A stretch of 64,000 nucleotides of DNA from Psychrobacillus vulpis (GTDB lineage: Bacteria; Bacillota; Bacilli; Bacillales_A; Planococcaceae), in the NCBI RefSeq assembly GCF_006861825.1, contig NZ_VDGI01000002.1:1-64000 (forward strand), in the 5' to 3' direction. Shown piece after piece: positions 33,997 to 42,168 of this stretch; positions within the stretch are counted from its first letter, which is position 1; each line of letters opens with the position of its first letter. The translations under genes were made by a program, and so were the position numbers. Below the pieces are notes generated by a model. The model worked only from the letters and a program-made list of their open reading frames with translations. It had not been told where the DNA came from and made no database searches.

Positions 33997-34175
33997 ATTT
34001 CTAGAAAATCGTTGAAAAAGGCGACACTCCTGCGGGAATAGCGTTAGTCGAAGACCCCGCAGCGAAGCGAGGAGGCTGAGGCAACGCCCGCGGAAAGGGA
34101 GCAGTATCAACGATTTTCTTATTTATTGGACTGTTAGACAACCCATCTGGCAAAGTCGAATTATGGGGACTTTTT
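33997..34175 (+). repeat. composite repeat without the 154-bp core (empty site)
   Basis: The left module (TTTCTAGAAAATCGTTG ... GAGGCAACGCCCGCGGAAAG) joins the right module (TATCAACGATTTTCTTATT ... GACTTTTTCAGTG) directly at CGGAAAGGGAGC. At 2837 and 7739 the core sits at this junction, between two copies of CGGAAAGGGRG. Confidence 0.8.
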
Positions 34176-34418
34176 CAGTGTCCTCCTTACCTCACTGCGG
34201 GGTCTTGGCAGCCCGGCCTCTTGAGTGGGAACTTCAACAATTCCCACACTCTACTTTACTTTTTCTTATTTATTGGACTATCGGACAATCCTTCTGGCAA
34301 AGTCGAATTATAGGCACTTCTTCAGTGCCCTCCAGCATAGCGACCCAAGAGGCTCGAGTCACGTCCGCGGAAAGCTTCGGAGAACCTGAGCTATCCTATT
34401 TCTTGGAGTTTATCTACA

Positions 34419-34450
34419 GGGAGCTATCTCGCATAGAGATAGCTCTTTAT
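34419..34450 (+). terminator. orphan hairpin terminator
   Basis: GAGCTATCTC / GAGATAGCTC hairpin with a five-base loop followed by TTTATT. It could terminate read-through from the cobalamin operon, 720 bases upstream. Confidence 0.6.
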
Positions 34451-34478
34451 TGTGAGAAATGATTGCTTTCATGATTGA

Positions 34479-34533
34479 TTTGGTCTCGATTATATGTAAA
34501 TTGGTCTTGAATACCGATGAATTTATTTCGATC
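34479..34533 (+). repeat. 21-bp-period series (TTGGTCTYGAWT)
   Basis: TTTGGTCTCGATT at 34479, ATTGGTCTTGAAT at 34500 and a degenerate ATTTATTTCGATC at 34521 are spaced by 21 bases. The core is the reverse complement of the series at 8230. Confidence 0.7.
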
Positions 34534-34573
34534 ATCGGTTTTCTTCCAAATGTAAATTTTCAATAAATAACTG

Positions 34574-34602
34574 TTGACTGAATGCTCATTCAGTTTTAAT
34601 AT
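34574..34602 (+). promoter_or_regulatory. fadF promoter with FadR/TetR operator in its spacer
   Basis: TTGACT (34574-34579), exactly 17 bases, then TAATAT (34597-34602). The perfect palindrome ACTGAATGCTCATTCAGT occupies 34577-34594, inside the spacer. It resembles the B. subtilis FadR box (TGAATGAnTAnTCATTCA). A repressor bound here would block RNA polymerase. The TetR gene at 41436 is the local candidate. Confidence 0.8.
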
Positions 34603-34685
34603 TAAATTAATTCTTTAAAATTCTATTAACCTAGTGGTATATTCTATGCATAACATCATTTTACATCTTAGAGGGGGAGAATAAG

Positions 34686-36839
34686 ATGAGTTCATTGTTA
34701 ATCGCAAACTGGGTGCTGTTTCTTGCAGTAACTTTGTATGCTATCGGTTTATTCGCATATTTGTTGAAAACTAGATATGCCTATATCAAATTGGGGAAAA
34801 AAGTCGAATTCGAAGATAATGTGAAAGAAAGACTTCGCAAAATTTGGGTGTATGTTTTCGGACAAAAGAAGCTATTAAAAGACAAAAAAAGTGGAGCAAT
34901 CCATCTCATGTTCTTTTACGGTTTTTTACTTGTTCAGTTTGGGGCAATTGATTTTATTTGGAAGGGATTAGCACCTGATTCACACTTGCCTTTAGGTCCA
35001 GTGTATCCAGCGTTCACGTTTTTCCAAGAAATCGTTACATTTATTATTTTAATAGCAGTTGTGTGGGCTTTCTACCGACGCTATATTGAAAAGTTAGTTC
35101 GTCTAAAACGCGGATGGAAAAGTGGACTTGTACTGATTTTCATTGGTGGTTTAATGGTTTCAGTTCTAGTTGGTAATGGTATGGGAATGGTTTGGCATGG
35201 TCATGAAGCAGTTTGGTCAGAACCGATTGCATCATCTATTGGAACTATCTTCGGTTTCTTACCGCCAACAGCTGCAGCAGTCATTTTCTATATCATGTGG
35301 TGGGCGCATTTATTGTTCTTACTAACGTTCTTAGTATACGTACCGCAGTCGAAGCATTTCCACTTAATAACTGGTCCTGCAAACGTTTACTTCCATCGTT
35401 TAGACAATGTTGGAAAACTACGTCCTATCAATTTTGAAGAGGAAGAAGACGAAGAATCAGATGAAGAAGTAATGCCATCTTTTGGTGTTGGGAACATTCA
35501 TGAATTTACACAAGCACAAATGATCGATTTCTACGCATGTGTAGAGTGCGGTCGTTGTACGAATATGTGTCCTGCTACAGGAACAGGAAAAATGCTGTCT
35601 CCGATGGATTTAATAACAAAGCTTCGTGACCACTTAACATTCACAGGAGCTGTAGAAACAAAACAAAAACCTTGGGTTCCAGCACTAGCTTTCCAAGGAA
35701 CGAAAGGTAACCAACTTGCTATGGCTGCTGGTGCAGAAGGAGCAATTATAGAGGACATTTATAGCCCATCATTAATTGGCGATGTAATCACAGAAGAAGA
35801 AATCTGGGCTTGTACAACTTGCCGTAACTGTGAAGATCAATGTCCAGTAATGAATGAGCACGTAGATAAAATTATCGACCTTCGCCGTTACTTAGTAATG
35901 ACGGAAGGGAAAATGGATCCAGATGCACAACGCGCAATGACGAATATTGAGCGACAAGGAAATCCATGGGGCTTAAATCGTAAAGAAAAAGAAAACTGGA
36001 GAGATGCTCGTCCAGATATTCATATTCCAACAGTGAAAGAAGTTTCAAAAGCTGGAGATGAATTCGAGTACTTATTCTGGGTTGGTTCAATGGGATCGTT
36101 TGATAATCGTTCACAAAAAATCGCATTAGCTTTTGCGCATTTGATGAACGAAGCTGGAGTAAAATTTGCGATTCTTGGAAATAAAGAAAAGAACTCTGGA
36201 GACACACCACGTCGTCTAGGAAACGAGTTTTTATTCCAAGAATTAGCTAATTCAAATATCTCCGAATTTGAAAAAGCTGGCGTAACAAAAATCGTAACAA
36301 TTGATCCACATGCATATAATATCTTTAAAAATGAATATAGTGATTTTGGTTGGAATGGTGAAGTGCTTCACCATACAGAAATGCTATACGATTTAGTTCA
36401 AGCAGGTCGCTTGAAACCACAATATGCTGTGGAAGAAACGATTACATTCCATGATTCATGTTATTTAGGTCGATACAATGATGTGTACGATGCACCTCGT
36501 GAAGTATTGAAAGCAATTCCTGGTGTGAAGCTAGTAGAAATGCAACGTAACCGCGAAACTGGAATGTGTTGTGGAGCAGGTGGCGGACTTATGTGGATGG
36601 AAGAACATGTAGGAAATCGTATTAACGTTGCTCGAACAGAACAAGCGCTAGAGGTAAATCCAACTATTATTTCTTCTGGATGTCCGTATTGCTTAACTAT
36701 GTTGTCAGATGGTACGAAAGCGAAAGAAGTAGAAGAAACTGTAGGCACTTACGATATTGCGGAACTTTTAGAACGCTCTATTTTTGGAGAATATGTTCCG
36801 TCAGTAGAAGAGGAAGATGCTGAGCAAGTTGTTCAATAA
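34686..36839 (+). CDS. fadF: membrane Fe-S oxidoreductase FadF (putative ETF:quinone oxidoreductase)
   Basis: A 717-residue protein: an N-terminal domain with about five to six membrane helices (NarI-like, residues 1-230), two 4Fe-4S motifs (CVECGRCTNMCP near 285, CTTCRNCEDQCP near 376) and C-terminal CCG domains (SCYLGRYNDVYDAP, GMCCGAGGGLMW). It matches B. subtilis YwjF (FadF). The family is proposed to pass electrons from reduced electron-transfer flavoprotein to menaquinone during fatty acid beta-oxidation. Controlled by the palindromic operator at 34577. GAGGGGGAGA precedes the ATG. Confidence 0.92.
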   Translation: MSSLLIANWVLFLAVTLYAIGLFAYLLKTRYAYIKLGKKVEFEDNVKERLRKIWVYVFGQKKLLKDKKSGAIHLMFFYGFLLVQFGAIDFIWKGLAPDSHLPLGPVYPAFTFFQEIVTFIILIAVVWAFYRRYIEKLVRLKRGWKSGLVLIFIGGLMVSVLVGNGMGMVWHGHEAVWSEPIASSIGTIFGFLPPTAAAVIFYIMWWAHLLFLLTFLVYVPQSKHFHLITGPANVYFHRLDNVGKLRPINFEEEEDEESDEEVMPSFGVGNIHEFTQAQMIDFYACVECGRCTNMCPATGTGKMLSPMDLITKLRDHLTFTGAVETKQKPWVPALAFQGTKGNQLAMAAGAEGAIIEDIYSPSLIGDVITEEEIWACTTCRNCEDQCPVMNEHVDKIIDLRRYLVMTEGKMDPDAQRAMTNIERQGNPWGLNRKEKENWRDARPDIHIPTVKEVSKAGDEFEYLFWVGSMGSFDNRSQKIALAFAHLMNEAGVKFAILGNKEKNSGDTPRRLGNEFLFQELANSNISEFEKAGVTKIVTIDPHAYNIFKNEYSDFGWNGEVLHHTEMLYDLVQAGRLKPQYAVEETITFHDSCYLGRYNDVYDAPREVLKAIPGVKLVEMQRNRETGMCCGAGGGLMWMEEHVGNRINVARTEQALEVNPTIISSGCPYCLTMLSDGTKAKEVEETVGTYDIAELLERSIFGEYVPSVEEEDAEQVVQ

Positions 36840-36897
36840 TTCGACAAATTATATTGCAAATAGTTTAATAGTTTCGTAAACTAGAAATAACAATAGA

Positions 36898-36923
36898 GGG
36901 AGTGGAGGCACTCCCTTTTTTCT
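36898..36923 (+). terminator. fadF terminator
   Basis: GGGAGTG GAGG CACTCCC followed by TTTTTTCT. Confidence 0.85.
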
Positions 36924-36935
36924 AACAAATGAAAT

Positions 36936-36953
36936 CGAGCGAGCGTTCAGTCA
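36936..36953 (+). promoter_or_regulatory. degenerate FadR/TetR-type box before the thiolase operon
   Basis: ATCGAGCGAGCGTTCAGT matches 11 of 18 positions of the fadF operator, with the right half CGTTCAGT well preserved. It suggests, but does not prove, co-regulation with fadF. Confidence 0.4.
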
Positions 36954-36978
36954 ACTGGATTTTTTATTTTACAAGTGA

Positions 36979-36992
36979 TGAAAGCGATTACA
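36979..36992 (+). promoter_or_regulatory. candidate cre (CcpA) site before the thiolase operon
   Basis: TGAAAGCGATTACA fits the cre consensus TGWAARCGYTWNCW at 13 of 14 positions. It lies 14 bases upstream of the thiolase start. The B. subtilis mmg operon is carbon-catabolite repressed, so the site makes sense. Confidence 0.55.
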
Positions 36993-37006
36993 AAGGGGTG
37001 GCTATT

Positions 37007-38215
37007 TTGACGAAGACAGTAATTTTAGATGGGGCACGTACAGCTTTTGGAAAGTTCGGTGGGGCACTTAGCAGCTTAACAGCTTCTGATCTTGGGGGAG
37101 TAACGATAAAAGAAGCTTTGACTCGTGCTGGAGTAAATGCAGAGCAAGTAGATGAAGTAATTATGGGGACAGTTTTACAAGCCGGACAGGGACAAATTCC
37201 ATCTAGACAAGCGGCTACTAAAGCAGGAATTCCTTGGTCTGTAAAAACAGAAACGATCAATAAAGTTTGTGCTTCTGGTATGCGTAGTGTTACTTTAGCA
37301 GATCAATTAATCCGCCTAGGAGATGAAGAAATCATCGTAGCCGGTGGAATGGAATCGATGTCAAATGCTCCATATTATTTACCAAAAGGAAGATTTGGAC
37401 TTCGAATGGGAGATGCGCAAATGGTTGACGGCATGGTCTATGACGGACTTTCTTGTTCATTTCATCCGAAACATGTGCATATGGGAACATACGGAAACAT
37501 AACAGCACAATCATTTGAATTATCTCGTGAAAAGCAAGATGAATGGTCATTTAGAAGTCATGACCGTGCATTAAAAGCAATTGACAACGGAATTTTTGCA
37601 GAAGAAATTATTCCAGTTGAGATTCCTCAGCGAAAAGTGGAAGCCGTTATCGTCCAAGTAGACGAGGCGCCTCGCCGTGATACTTCACTTGAATCGCTTG
37701 CTAAACTAAAGCCAGCATTCGGCAAAGATGGGACGATTACAGCAGGTAATGCACCTGGAATAAATGATGGTGCTTGCGCAATTGTTTTAACGAGTGAAGA
37801 TAAAGCAAAAGAGCTAGGCAAGGAACCTTTAGCCTACGTGATTGGGCATGCAGAAGTAGCAATTGAGCCGGAAAATTTTCCGCAAACTCCTGGTTTAGTA
37901 ATCAATAAACTACTAGAAAAAACAGGTAAAACACTAGCGGATATTGATTTATTTGAAATTAACGAAGCATTTGCAGCGGTTGCGCTTGCAAGTAGTAAAA
38001 TCGCTGGTTTAGATGAAGAAAAAGTGAATGTAAATGGCGGAGCAGTTGCATTAGGTCATCCAATTGGAGCATCTGGGGCACGAATCATTTTAACACTAGC
38101 TTATGAGTTGAAACGCCGTGGCGGTGGAGTTGGAATTGCATCCATTTGTTCAGGTGGAGGGCAAGGAGACGCTATTATGATTGAAGTTCCAAAAACAGGG
38201 GGAAGTAACGAATGA
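37007..38215 (+). CDS. mmgA: acetyl-CoA acetyltransferase (thiolase)
   Basis: A 402-residue thiolase II-type enzyme: acyl-accepting cysteine in [45 protein letters not shown] and the second catalytic cysteine in [12 protein letters not shown]. It cleaves or condenses acetoacetyl/3-ketoacyl-CoA. Start is TTG 37007 with AAAGGGG upstream; a longer frame exists but includes the regulatory region. It overlaps the next gene by four bases. The name follows the B. subtilis mmgABC order. Confidence 0.88.
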   Translation: MTKTVILDGARTAFGKFGGALSSLTASDLGGVTIKEALTRAGVNAEQVDEVIMGTVLQAGQGQIPSRQAATKAGIPWSVKTETINKVCASGMRSVTLADQLIRLGDEEIIVAGGMESMSNAPYYLPKGRFGLRMGDAQMVDGMVYDGLSCSFHPKHVHMGTYGNITAQSFELSREKQDEWSFRSHDRALKAIDNGIFAEEIIPVEIPQRKVEAVIVQVDEAPRRDTSLESLAKLKPAFGKDGTITAGNAPGINDGACAIVLTSEDKAKELGKEPLAYVIGHAEVAIEPENFPQTPGLVINKLLEKTGKTLADIDLFEINEAFAAVALASSKIAGLDEEKVNVNGGAVALGHPIGASGARIILTLAYELKRRGGGVGIASICSGGGQGDAIMIEVPKTGGSNE

Positions 38216-39063
38216 CAATCCAAAAAGTAATGGTAATTGGTGCAGGCCAAATGGGTTCGGGAATTGCTCAAGTATGTGCACAAGCTGGATTTGCAGTAAA
38301 GTTAAATGACCGAGAAGAACAATTTTACGAGCGCGGCATTCAAACAATAACGAAAAACTTGACTAGAAACGTCGAAAAAGGTCGAATGACAGAGGAAGAA
38401 AAACAATCAGTACTAAACAATATAACAAAATCATTATCGATCGAAGATGCAAATGATGTAGATTTAGTGATCGAAGCAGCCGTTGAAAATATGGAAATTA
38501 AGCAATCTATTTTTAAACAGCTAGATACGATTACACCAAAGCACACTATTTTAGCAACAAATACTTCTTCACTACCAATTACAGAAATTGCTGCTGTAAC
38601 GAATAGACCTGAGCAAGTGATTGGAATGCATTTTATGAACCCAGTTCCAGTGATGAAGCTAGTAGAGATTATTAGAGGATTAGCAACATCTGATGAGGTT
38701 TATACAGCTATTGAAGAAATGACGAAGAAACTTAGTAAAGTACCTGTAGAGGTAAACGATTTCCCAGGATTTGTTTCCAACCGTATATTAATGCCGATGA
38801 TAAATGAGGCAATTTACACGCTTTACGAAGGAGTAGCATCGAAAGAAGCAATCGACGATGTGATGAAATTAGGTATGAATCACCCTATGGGACCACTTCA
38901 ATTAGCCGATTTCATCGGTTTAGATACATGCTTATACATTATGGAAATATTACATGAAGGGTTTGGGGACAGTAAATACCGTCCATGCCCATTGCTTAGA
39001 AAATACGTAAAAGCTGGTTGGTTAGGAAAAAAATCGGGCCGAGGCTTCTACACTTACGAATAA
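38212..39063 (+). CDS. mmgB: 3-hydroxybutyryl-CoA dehydrogenase
   Basis: A 283-residue 3-hydroxyacyl-CoA dehydrogenase: NAD-binding [21 protein letters not shown] at the N-terminus, [13 protein letters not shown], and the catalytic histidine in [19 protein letters not shown]. It oxidises (S)-3-hydroxyacyl-CoA to 3-ketoacyl-CoA. ATGA overlap with the thiolase gene indicates translational coupling. The sequence ends GRGFYTYE, usual for this family. Confidence 0.94.
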   Translation: MTIQKVMVIGAGQMGSGIAQVCAQAGFAVKLNDREEQFYERGIQTITKNLTRNVEKGRMTEEEKQSVLNNITKSLSIEDANDVDLVIEAAVENMEIKQSIFKQLDTITPKHTILATNTSSLPITEIAAVTNRPEQVIGMHFMNPVPVMKLVEIIRGLATSDEVYTAIEEMTKKLSKVPVEVNDFPGFVSNRILMPMINEAIYTLYEGVASKEAIDDVMKLGMNHPMGPLQLADFIGLDTCLYIMEILHEGFGDSKYRPCPLLRKYVKAGWLGKKSGRGFYTYE

Positions 39064-39076
39064 AGGGGAATATGAG

Positions 39077-40213
39077 ATGGAGCTAAAGTTTACTGAAGAA
39101 CAACTAATGATGCGCAACATGGTCAGAGATTTTGCTAAAACAGAAATTGAACCTTTTATAGAACGGATGGAGCAAGGAGAGTTTCCTCGTGAGATCATTC
39201 AGAAAATGGGTGAACTCGGTTTAATGGGCATAACAGTCCCAGAACAATATGGTGGCTCTGAGATGGATTTCACTAGCTATGTTATTGCGATTAATGAACT
39301 TTCAAAAGTTAGTGCGGTTGTAGGTGTTATTCTTTCTGTTCATACTTCGGTAGGAACAAATCCAATTCTTTATTTTGGCAATGAAGAACAAAAGAATAAA
39401 TACGTACCGAAGCTAGCAACGGGTGAATATTTAGGTGCATTTTGCTTAACAGAGCCATCCGCAGGATCGGATGCAGGCGCATTGAAAACGAAAGCAGTTA
39501 AGCAAGGTGATCATTATGTACTTAACGGTTCAAAAGTATTTATTACGAATGGTGGAGAAGCGGATGTGAATATCGTATTTGCGTCGACAGATTCGTCACA
39601 AGGTTCAAAAGGAATCTCCGCTTTCATCGTAGAGAAGGATACACCAGGTTTTATTATCGGAAAAGATGAAGAGAAAATGGGCTTGCATGGCTCAAGAACA
39701 GTGCAAATCACTTTTGAAGATATGAAAGTACCTGTTGCGAATAGACTTGGTGAAGAAGGCGATGGATTTAAAATTGCAATGGCAAATTTAAATACTGGGC
39801 GTATCGGAATCGCTACGCAAGCATTAGGTATTGCGGAAGCAGCATTTGAAGCAGCAGTAGCATATTCAAAAGAACGTGTGCAATTTGGTAAGCCGATTGC
39901 AGCAAACCAAGGGGTAGGTTTTAAACTTGCAGATATGGGAACAGCGGTAGAAGCTGCTAGACTTCTAGTGTACCGTGCAGCTAATCTTCGTGAGCAAGGA
40001 CTTCCATGTGGAAAAGAAGCATCGATGGCTAAATTATTTGCTTCTAAAACCGCAGTTGATGTAGCAATTGAAGCCGTTCAAGTGTTTGGAGGATACGGAT
40101 ACACAGAGGATTACCCTGTAGAACGTTATTTCCGAGATGCAAAAATTACAGAGATTTACGAAGGAACTAGTGAAATTCAGAGGATTGTAATTAGTAAATA
40201 TTTAACTAATTAA
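39077..40213 (+). CDS. mmgC: acyl-CoA dehydrogenase (MmgC-type)
   Basis: A 378-residue flavin acyl-CoA dehydrogenase: [19 protein letters not shown] (FAD and substrate contacts), [35 protein letters not shown] and the catalytic glutamate region [21 protein letters not shown]. It introduces the alpha-beta double bond in a short- or branched-chain acyl-CoA. Substrate length cannot be read from sequence. It is 13 bases behind mmgB. Confidence 0.92.
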   Translation: MELKFTEEQLMMRNMVRDFAKTEIEPFIERMEQGEFPREIIQKMGELGLMGITVPEQYGGSEMDFTSYVIAINELSKVSAVVGVILSVHTSVGTNPILYFGNEEQKNKYVPKLATGEYLGAFCLTEPSAGSDAGALKTKAVKQGDHYVLNGSKVFITNGGEADVNIVFASTDSSQGSKGISAFIVEKDTPGFIIGKDEEKMGLHGSRTVQITFEDMKVPVANRLGEEGDGFKIAMANLNTGRIGIATQALGIAEAAFEAAVAYSKERVQFGKPIAANQGVGFKLADMGTAVEAARLLVYRAANLREQGLPCGKEASMAKLFASKTAVDVAIEAVQVFGGYGYTEDYPVERYFRDAKITEIYEGTSEIQRIVISKYLTN

Positions 40214-40292
40214 AACTCCCAGGTAATTGGCTATACAAATATGATATATACAAAAGCAAATCTACACTACTACCAAAAAGGGCGGGGAAAAA

Positions 40293-41432
40293 ATGAACTT
40301 TCAACTTTCAGAAGAACATGAAATGATTCGTAAAATGGTACGTGATTTTGCAGAAAATGAAGTAGCACCAACTGCTGCAGAGCGTGATGAAGAAGAGCGC
40401 TTTGACCGTGAGATTTTTGATAAAATGGCGGAGCTTGGATTAACAGGTATCCCTTGGCCAGAAGAATACGGTGGAATCGGGTCTGATTATCTTGCGTATT
40501 GCATCGCTGTAGAGGAACTTTCACGCGTTTGTGCATCTACAGGAGTAACACTTTCTGCACACACTTCACTTGCTGGATGGCCAATTTTCAAATATGGGAA
40601 TGAAGAGCAAAAACAAAAATACCTTCGTCCAATGGCGGAAGGATCAAAAATTGGTGGGTACGGTTTAACAGAAGCCGGTTCAGGTTCTGATGCAGGAGGC
40701 ATGAAAACAACTGCTAAGTTAGACGGCGATCACTATGTATTAAATGGTTCCAAAATTTTCATTACAAATGGTGGAATTGCAGACATTTATGTAGTTTTTG
40801 CAGTAACGGATGCAGAATCTAAGCATAAAGGTACAAGCGCATTTATCGTAGAGGCAGGATTTGAAGGATTCTCTGTAGGGAAAAAAGAAAAGAAACTAGG
40901 TATTCGTTCTTCACCAACGACAGAAATTATTTTTGATAATTGCCGAGTACCAAAAGAAAATCTTCTTGGAGAAGAAGGAGAAGGCTTCATCATTGCAATG
41001 AAGACATTAGATGGTGGACGTAACGGGATTGCTGCTCAAGCTGTAGGGATTGCGCAAGGGGCGCTGGATGCATCAGTAGGATATGCAAAAGAACGTGTTC
41101 AATTTGGTAAGCCAATCGTTGCGAACCAAGGGGTGTCTTTCAAACTGGCAGACATGGCAACTGCAACGGAAGCATCACGACTACTTACTTATCAAGCAGC
41201 TTGGTTAGAGTCAAATGGACTTCCATATGGTAAAGAGTCTGCCATGGCTAAATTAATGGCAGGTGATACAGCGATGAAAGTGACAACAGAAGCGGTGCAA
41301 GTTTTCGGTGGATATGGTTATACAAAAGATTACCCAGTAGAACGCTATATGCGTGATGCAAAAATAACTCAAATTTACGAGGGAACTCAAGAAATTCAAC
41401 GTCTTGTTATTTCTCGTATGTTAACAAAGTAA
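40293..41432 (+). CDS. acdA: acyl-CoA dehydrogenase (AcdA-type)
   Basis: A second acyl-CoA dehydrogenase of 379 residues, parallel to the previous gene: [51 protein letters not shown] and the catalytic [16 protein letters not shown]. It probably differs from its neighbour in acyl-chain preference, for example isobutyryl- or 2-methylbutyryl-CoA, but this is inference. B. subtilis acdA likewise lies between fadF and rpoE. GGGCGGGGAAAA precedes the ATG. Confidence 0.92.
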   Translation: MNFQLSEEHEMIRKMVRDFAENEVAPTAAERDEEERFDREIFDKMAELGLTGIPWPEEYGGIGSDYLAYCIAVEELSRVCASTGVTLSAHTSLAGWPIFKYGNEEQKQKYLRPMAEGSKIGGYGLTEAGSGSDAGGMKTTAKLDGDHYVLNGSKIFITNGGIADIYVVFAVTDAESKHKGTSAFIVEAGFEGFSVGKKEKKLGIRSSPTTEIIFDNCRVPKENLLGEEGEGFIIAMKTLDGGRNGIAAQAVGIAQGALDASVGYAKERVQFGKPIVANQGVSFKLADMATATEASRLLTYQAAWLESNGLPYGKESAMAKLMAGDTAMKVTTEAVQVFGGYGYTKDYPVERYMRDAKITQIYEGTQEIQRLVISRMLTK

Positions 41433-41435
41433 TAG

Positions 41436-42062
41436 ATGCCTATGGAAAAAAAGCATGAAGTGCAGACATCTGTAAAGGATGAAAGTCTTATCGAAAAAAG
41501 GCGTCTCCAAATAATTCGTGCAGCTGTTACTTTATTCAAAGAAAAAGGTTTTCACCGTACCACAACGAGAGAAATTGCAAAAGAAGCTGGTTTTAGTATA
41601 GGTACACTCTATGAATATATTAGAACAAAAGAAGATGTGCTCTATTTAGTTTGCGATAGTATTTACAATGAAGTGCACGACAAATTATCGCAGATTACGT
41701 TGGAAAATGGCACGATAGAGGACTTAAAAACTGCAATACGTCATTATTATGGGGTGATTGACGATATGCAGGATGAGTTCGTTGTTATGTATCAAGAGTC
41801 CAAATCTTTACCGAAAAGTGCTCTTGAATATGTTTATAAAAAAGAACTAGAAATGGTGGAATTATTTCACAAAATTCTTGTCGGCTGTACACAAGTTGGG
41901 GAGCTTAAGCTGACAAATGCACAAGCAAAACTCTATGCACATACGTTAGTCGTACAAGGGCAAATGTGGGCATTTAGAAGATGGGCTTTGCGCAAGGAAT
42001 TTTCAATGGAACAATTTTCAGACCTTCAAATCGAATTCGTACTCAATGGGATGGGGAAATAA
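41436..42062 (+). CDS. TetR/AcrR-family regulator (FadR-like)
   Basis: A 208-residue TetR regulator: N-terminal helix-turn-helix IIRAAVTLFKEKGFHRTTTREIAKEAGFSIGTLYEYIRTKEDVLY, then an all-helical ligand domain. Three bases behind acdA, so it belongs to the acyl-CoA operon. By analogy with B. subtilis FadR it may repress fadF and the mmg operon and release DNA upon binding acyl-CoA. The palindrome at 34577 is its likely target. ATG 41436 or ATG 41442 may be the start; no strong ribosome-binding site is visible. Confidence 0.85.
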   Translation: MPMEKKHEVQTSVKDESLIEKRRLQIIRAAVTLFKEKGFHRTTTREIAKEAGFSIGTLYEYIRTKEDVLYLVCDSIYNEVHDKLSQITLENGTIEDLKTAIRHYYGVIDDMQDEFVVMYQESKSLPKSALEYVYKKELEMVELFHKILVGCTQVGELKLTNAQAKLYAHTLVVQGQMWAFRRWALRKEFSMEQFSDLQIEFVLNGMGK

Positions 42063-42063
42063 G

Positions 42064-42145
42064 AAAAGCGAAAGCGCCTATGTCTGCCCTGGCAGGCACG
42101 CTCTTCTGCGAAGAGCATTGCGCTATAGCTGGACAGTAAATGTTT
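42064..42145. repeat. short hairpin repeat before icmF
   Basis: GAAAAGCGAAAGCGCCTATG...CTCTTCTGCGAAGAGCATTGCGCTATAGCTGGACAG is a structured, GC-richer stretch with several small inverted repeats. The AAGCGCCT start and AGCTGGACAG end recall the larger hairpin before prfA (57404-57513). Confidence 0.5.
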
Positions 42146-42168
42146 AAATAAAACAAAGGGGGAACAAC

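Larger units (their letters stand above)
33698..34570. other. gene-free region with repeats upstream of fadF
   Basis: Contains a type B GC-rich palindrome (33742-33869), a composite repeat without its core (33997-34175), further repeat fragments to about 34390, an orphan hairpin (34419-34450) and a 21-bp-period series (34479-34533). No coding frame is supported. Confidence 0.8.

Noticed and set aside
33698-34685. Possible genes in the repeat region before fadF
   Set aside because: All open frames consist of repeat modules and lack start sites.
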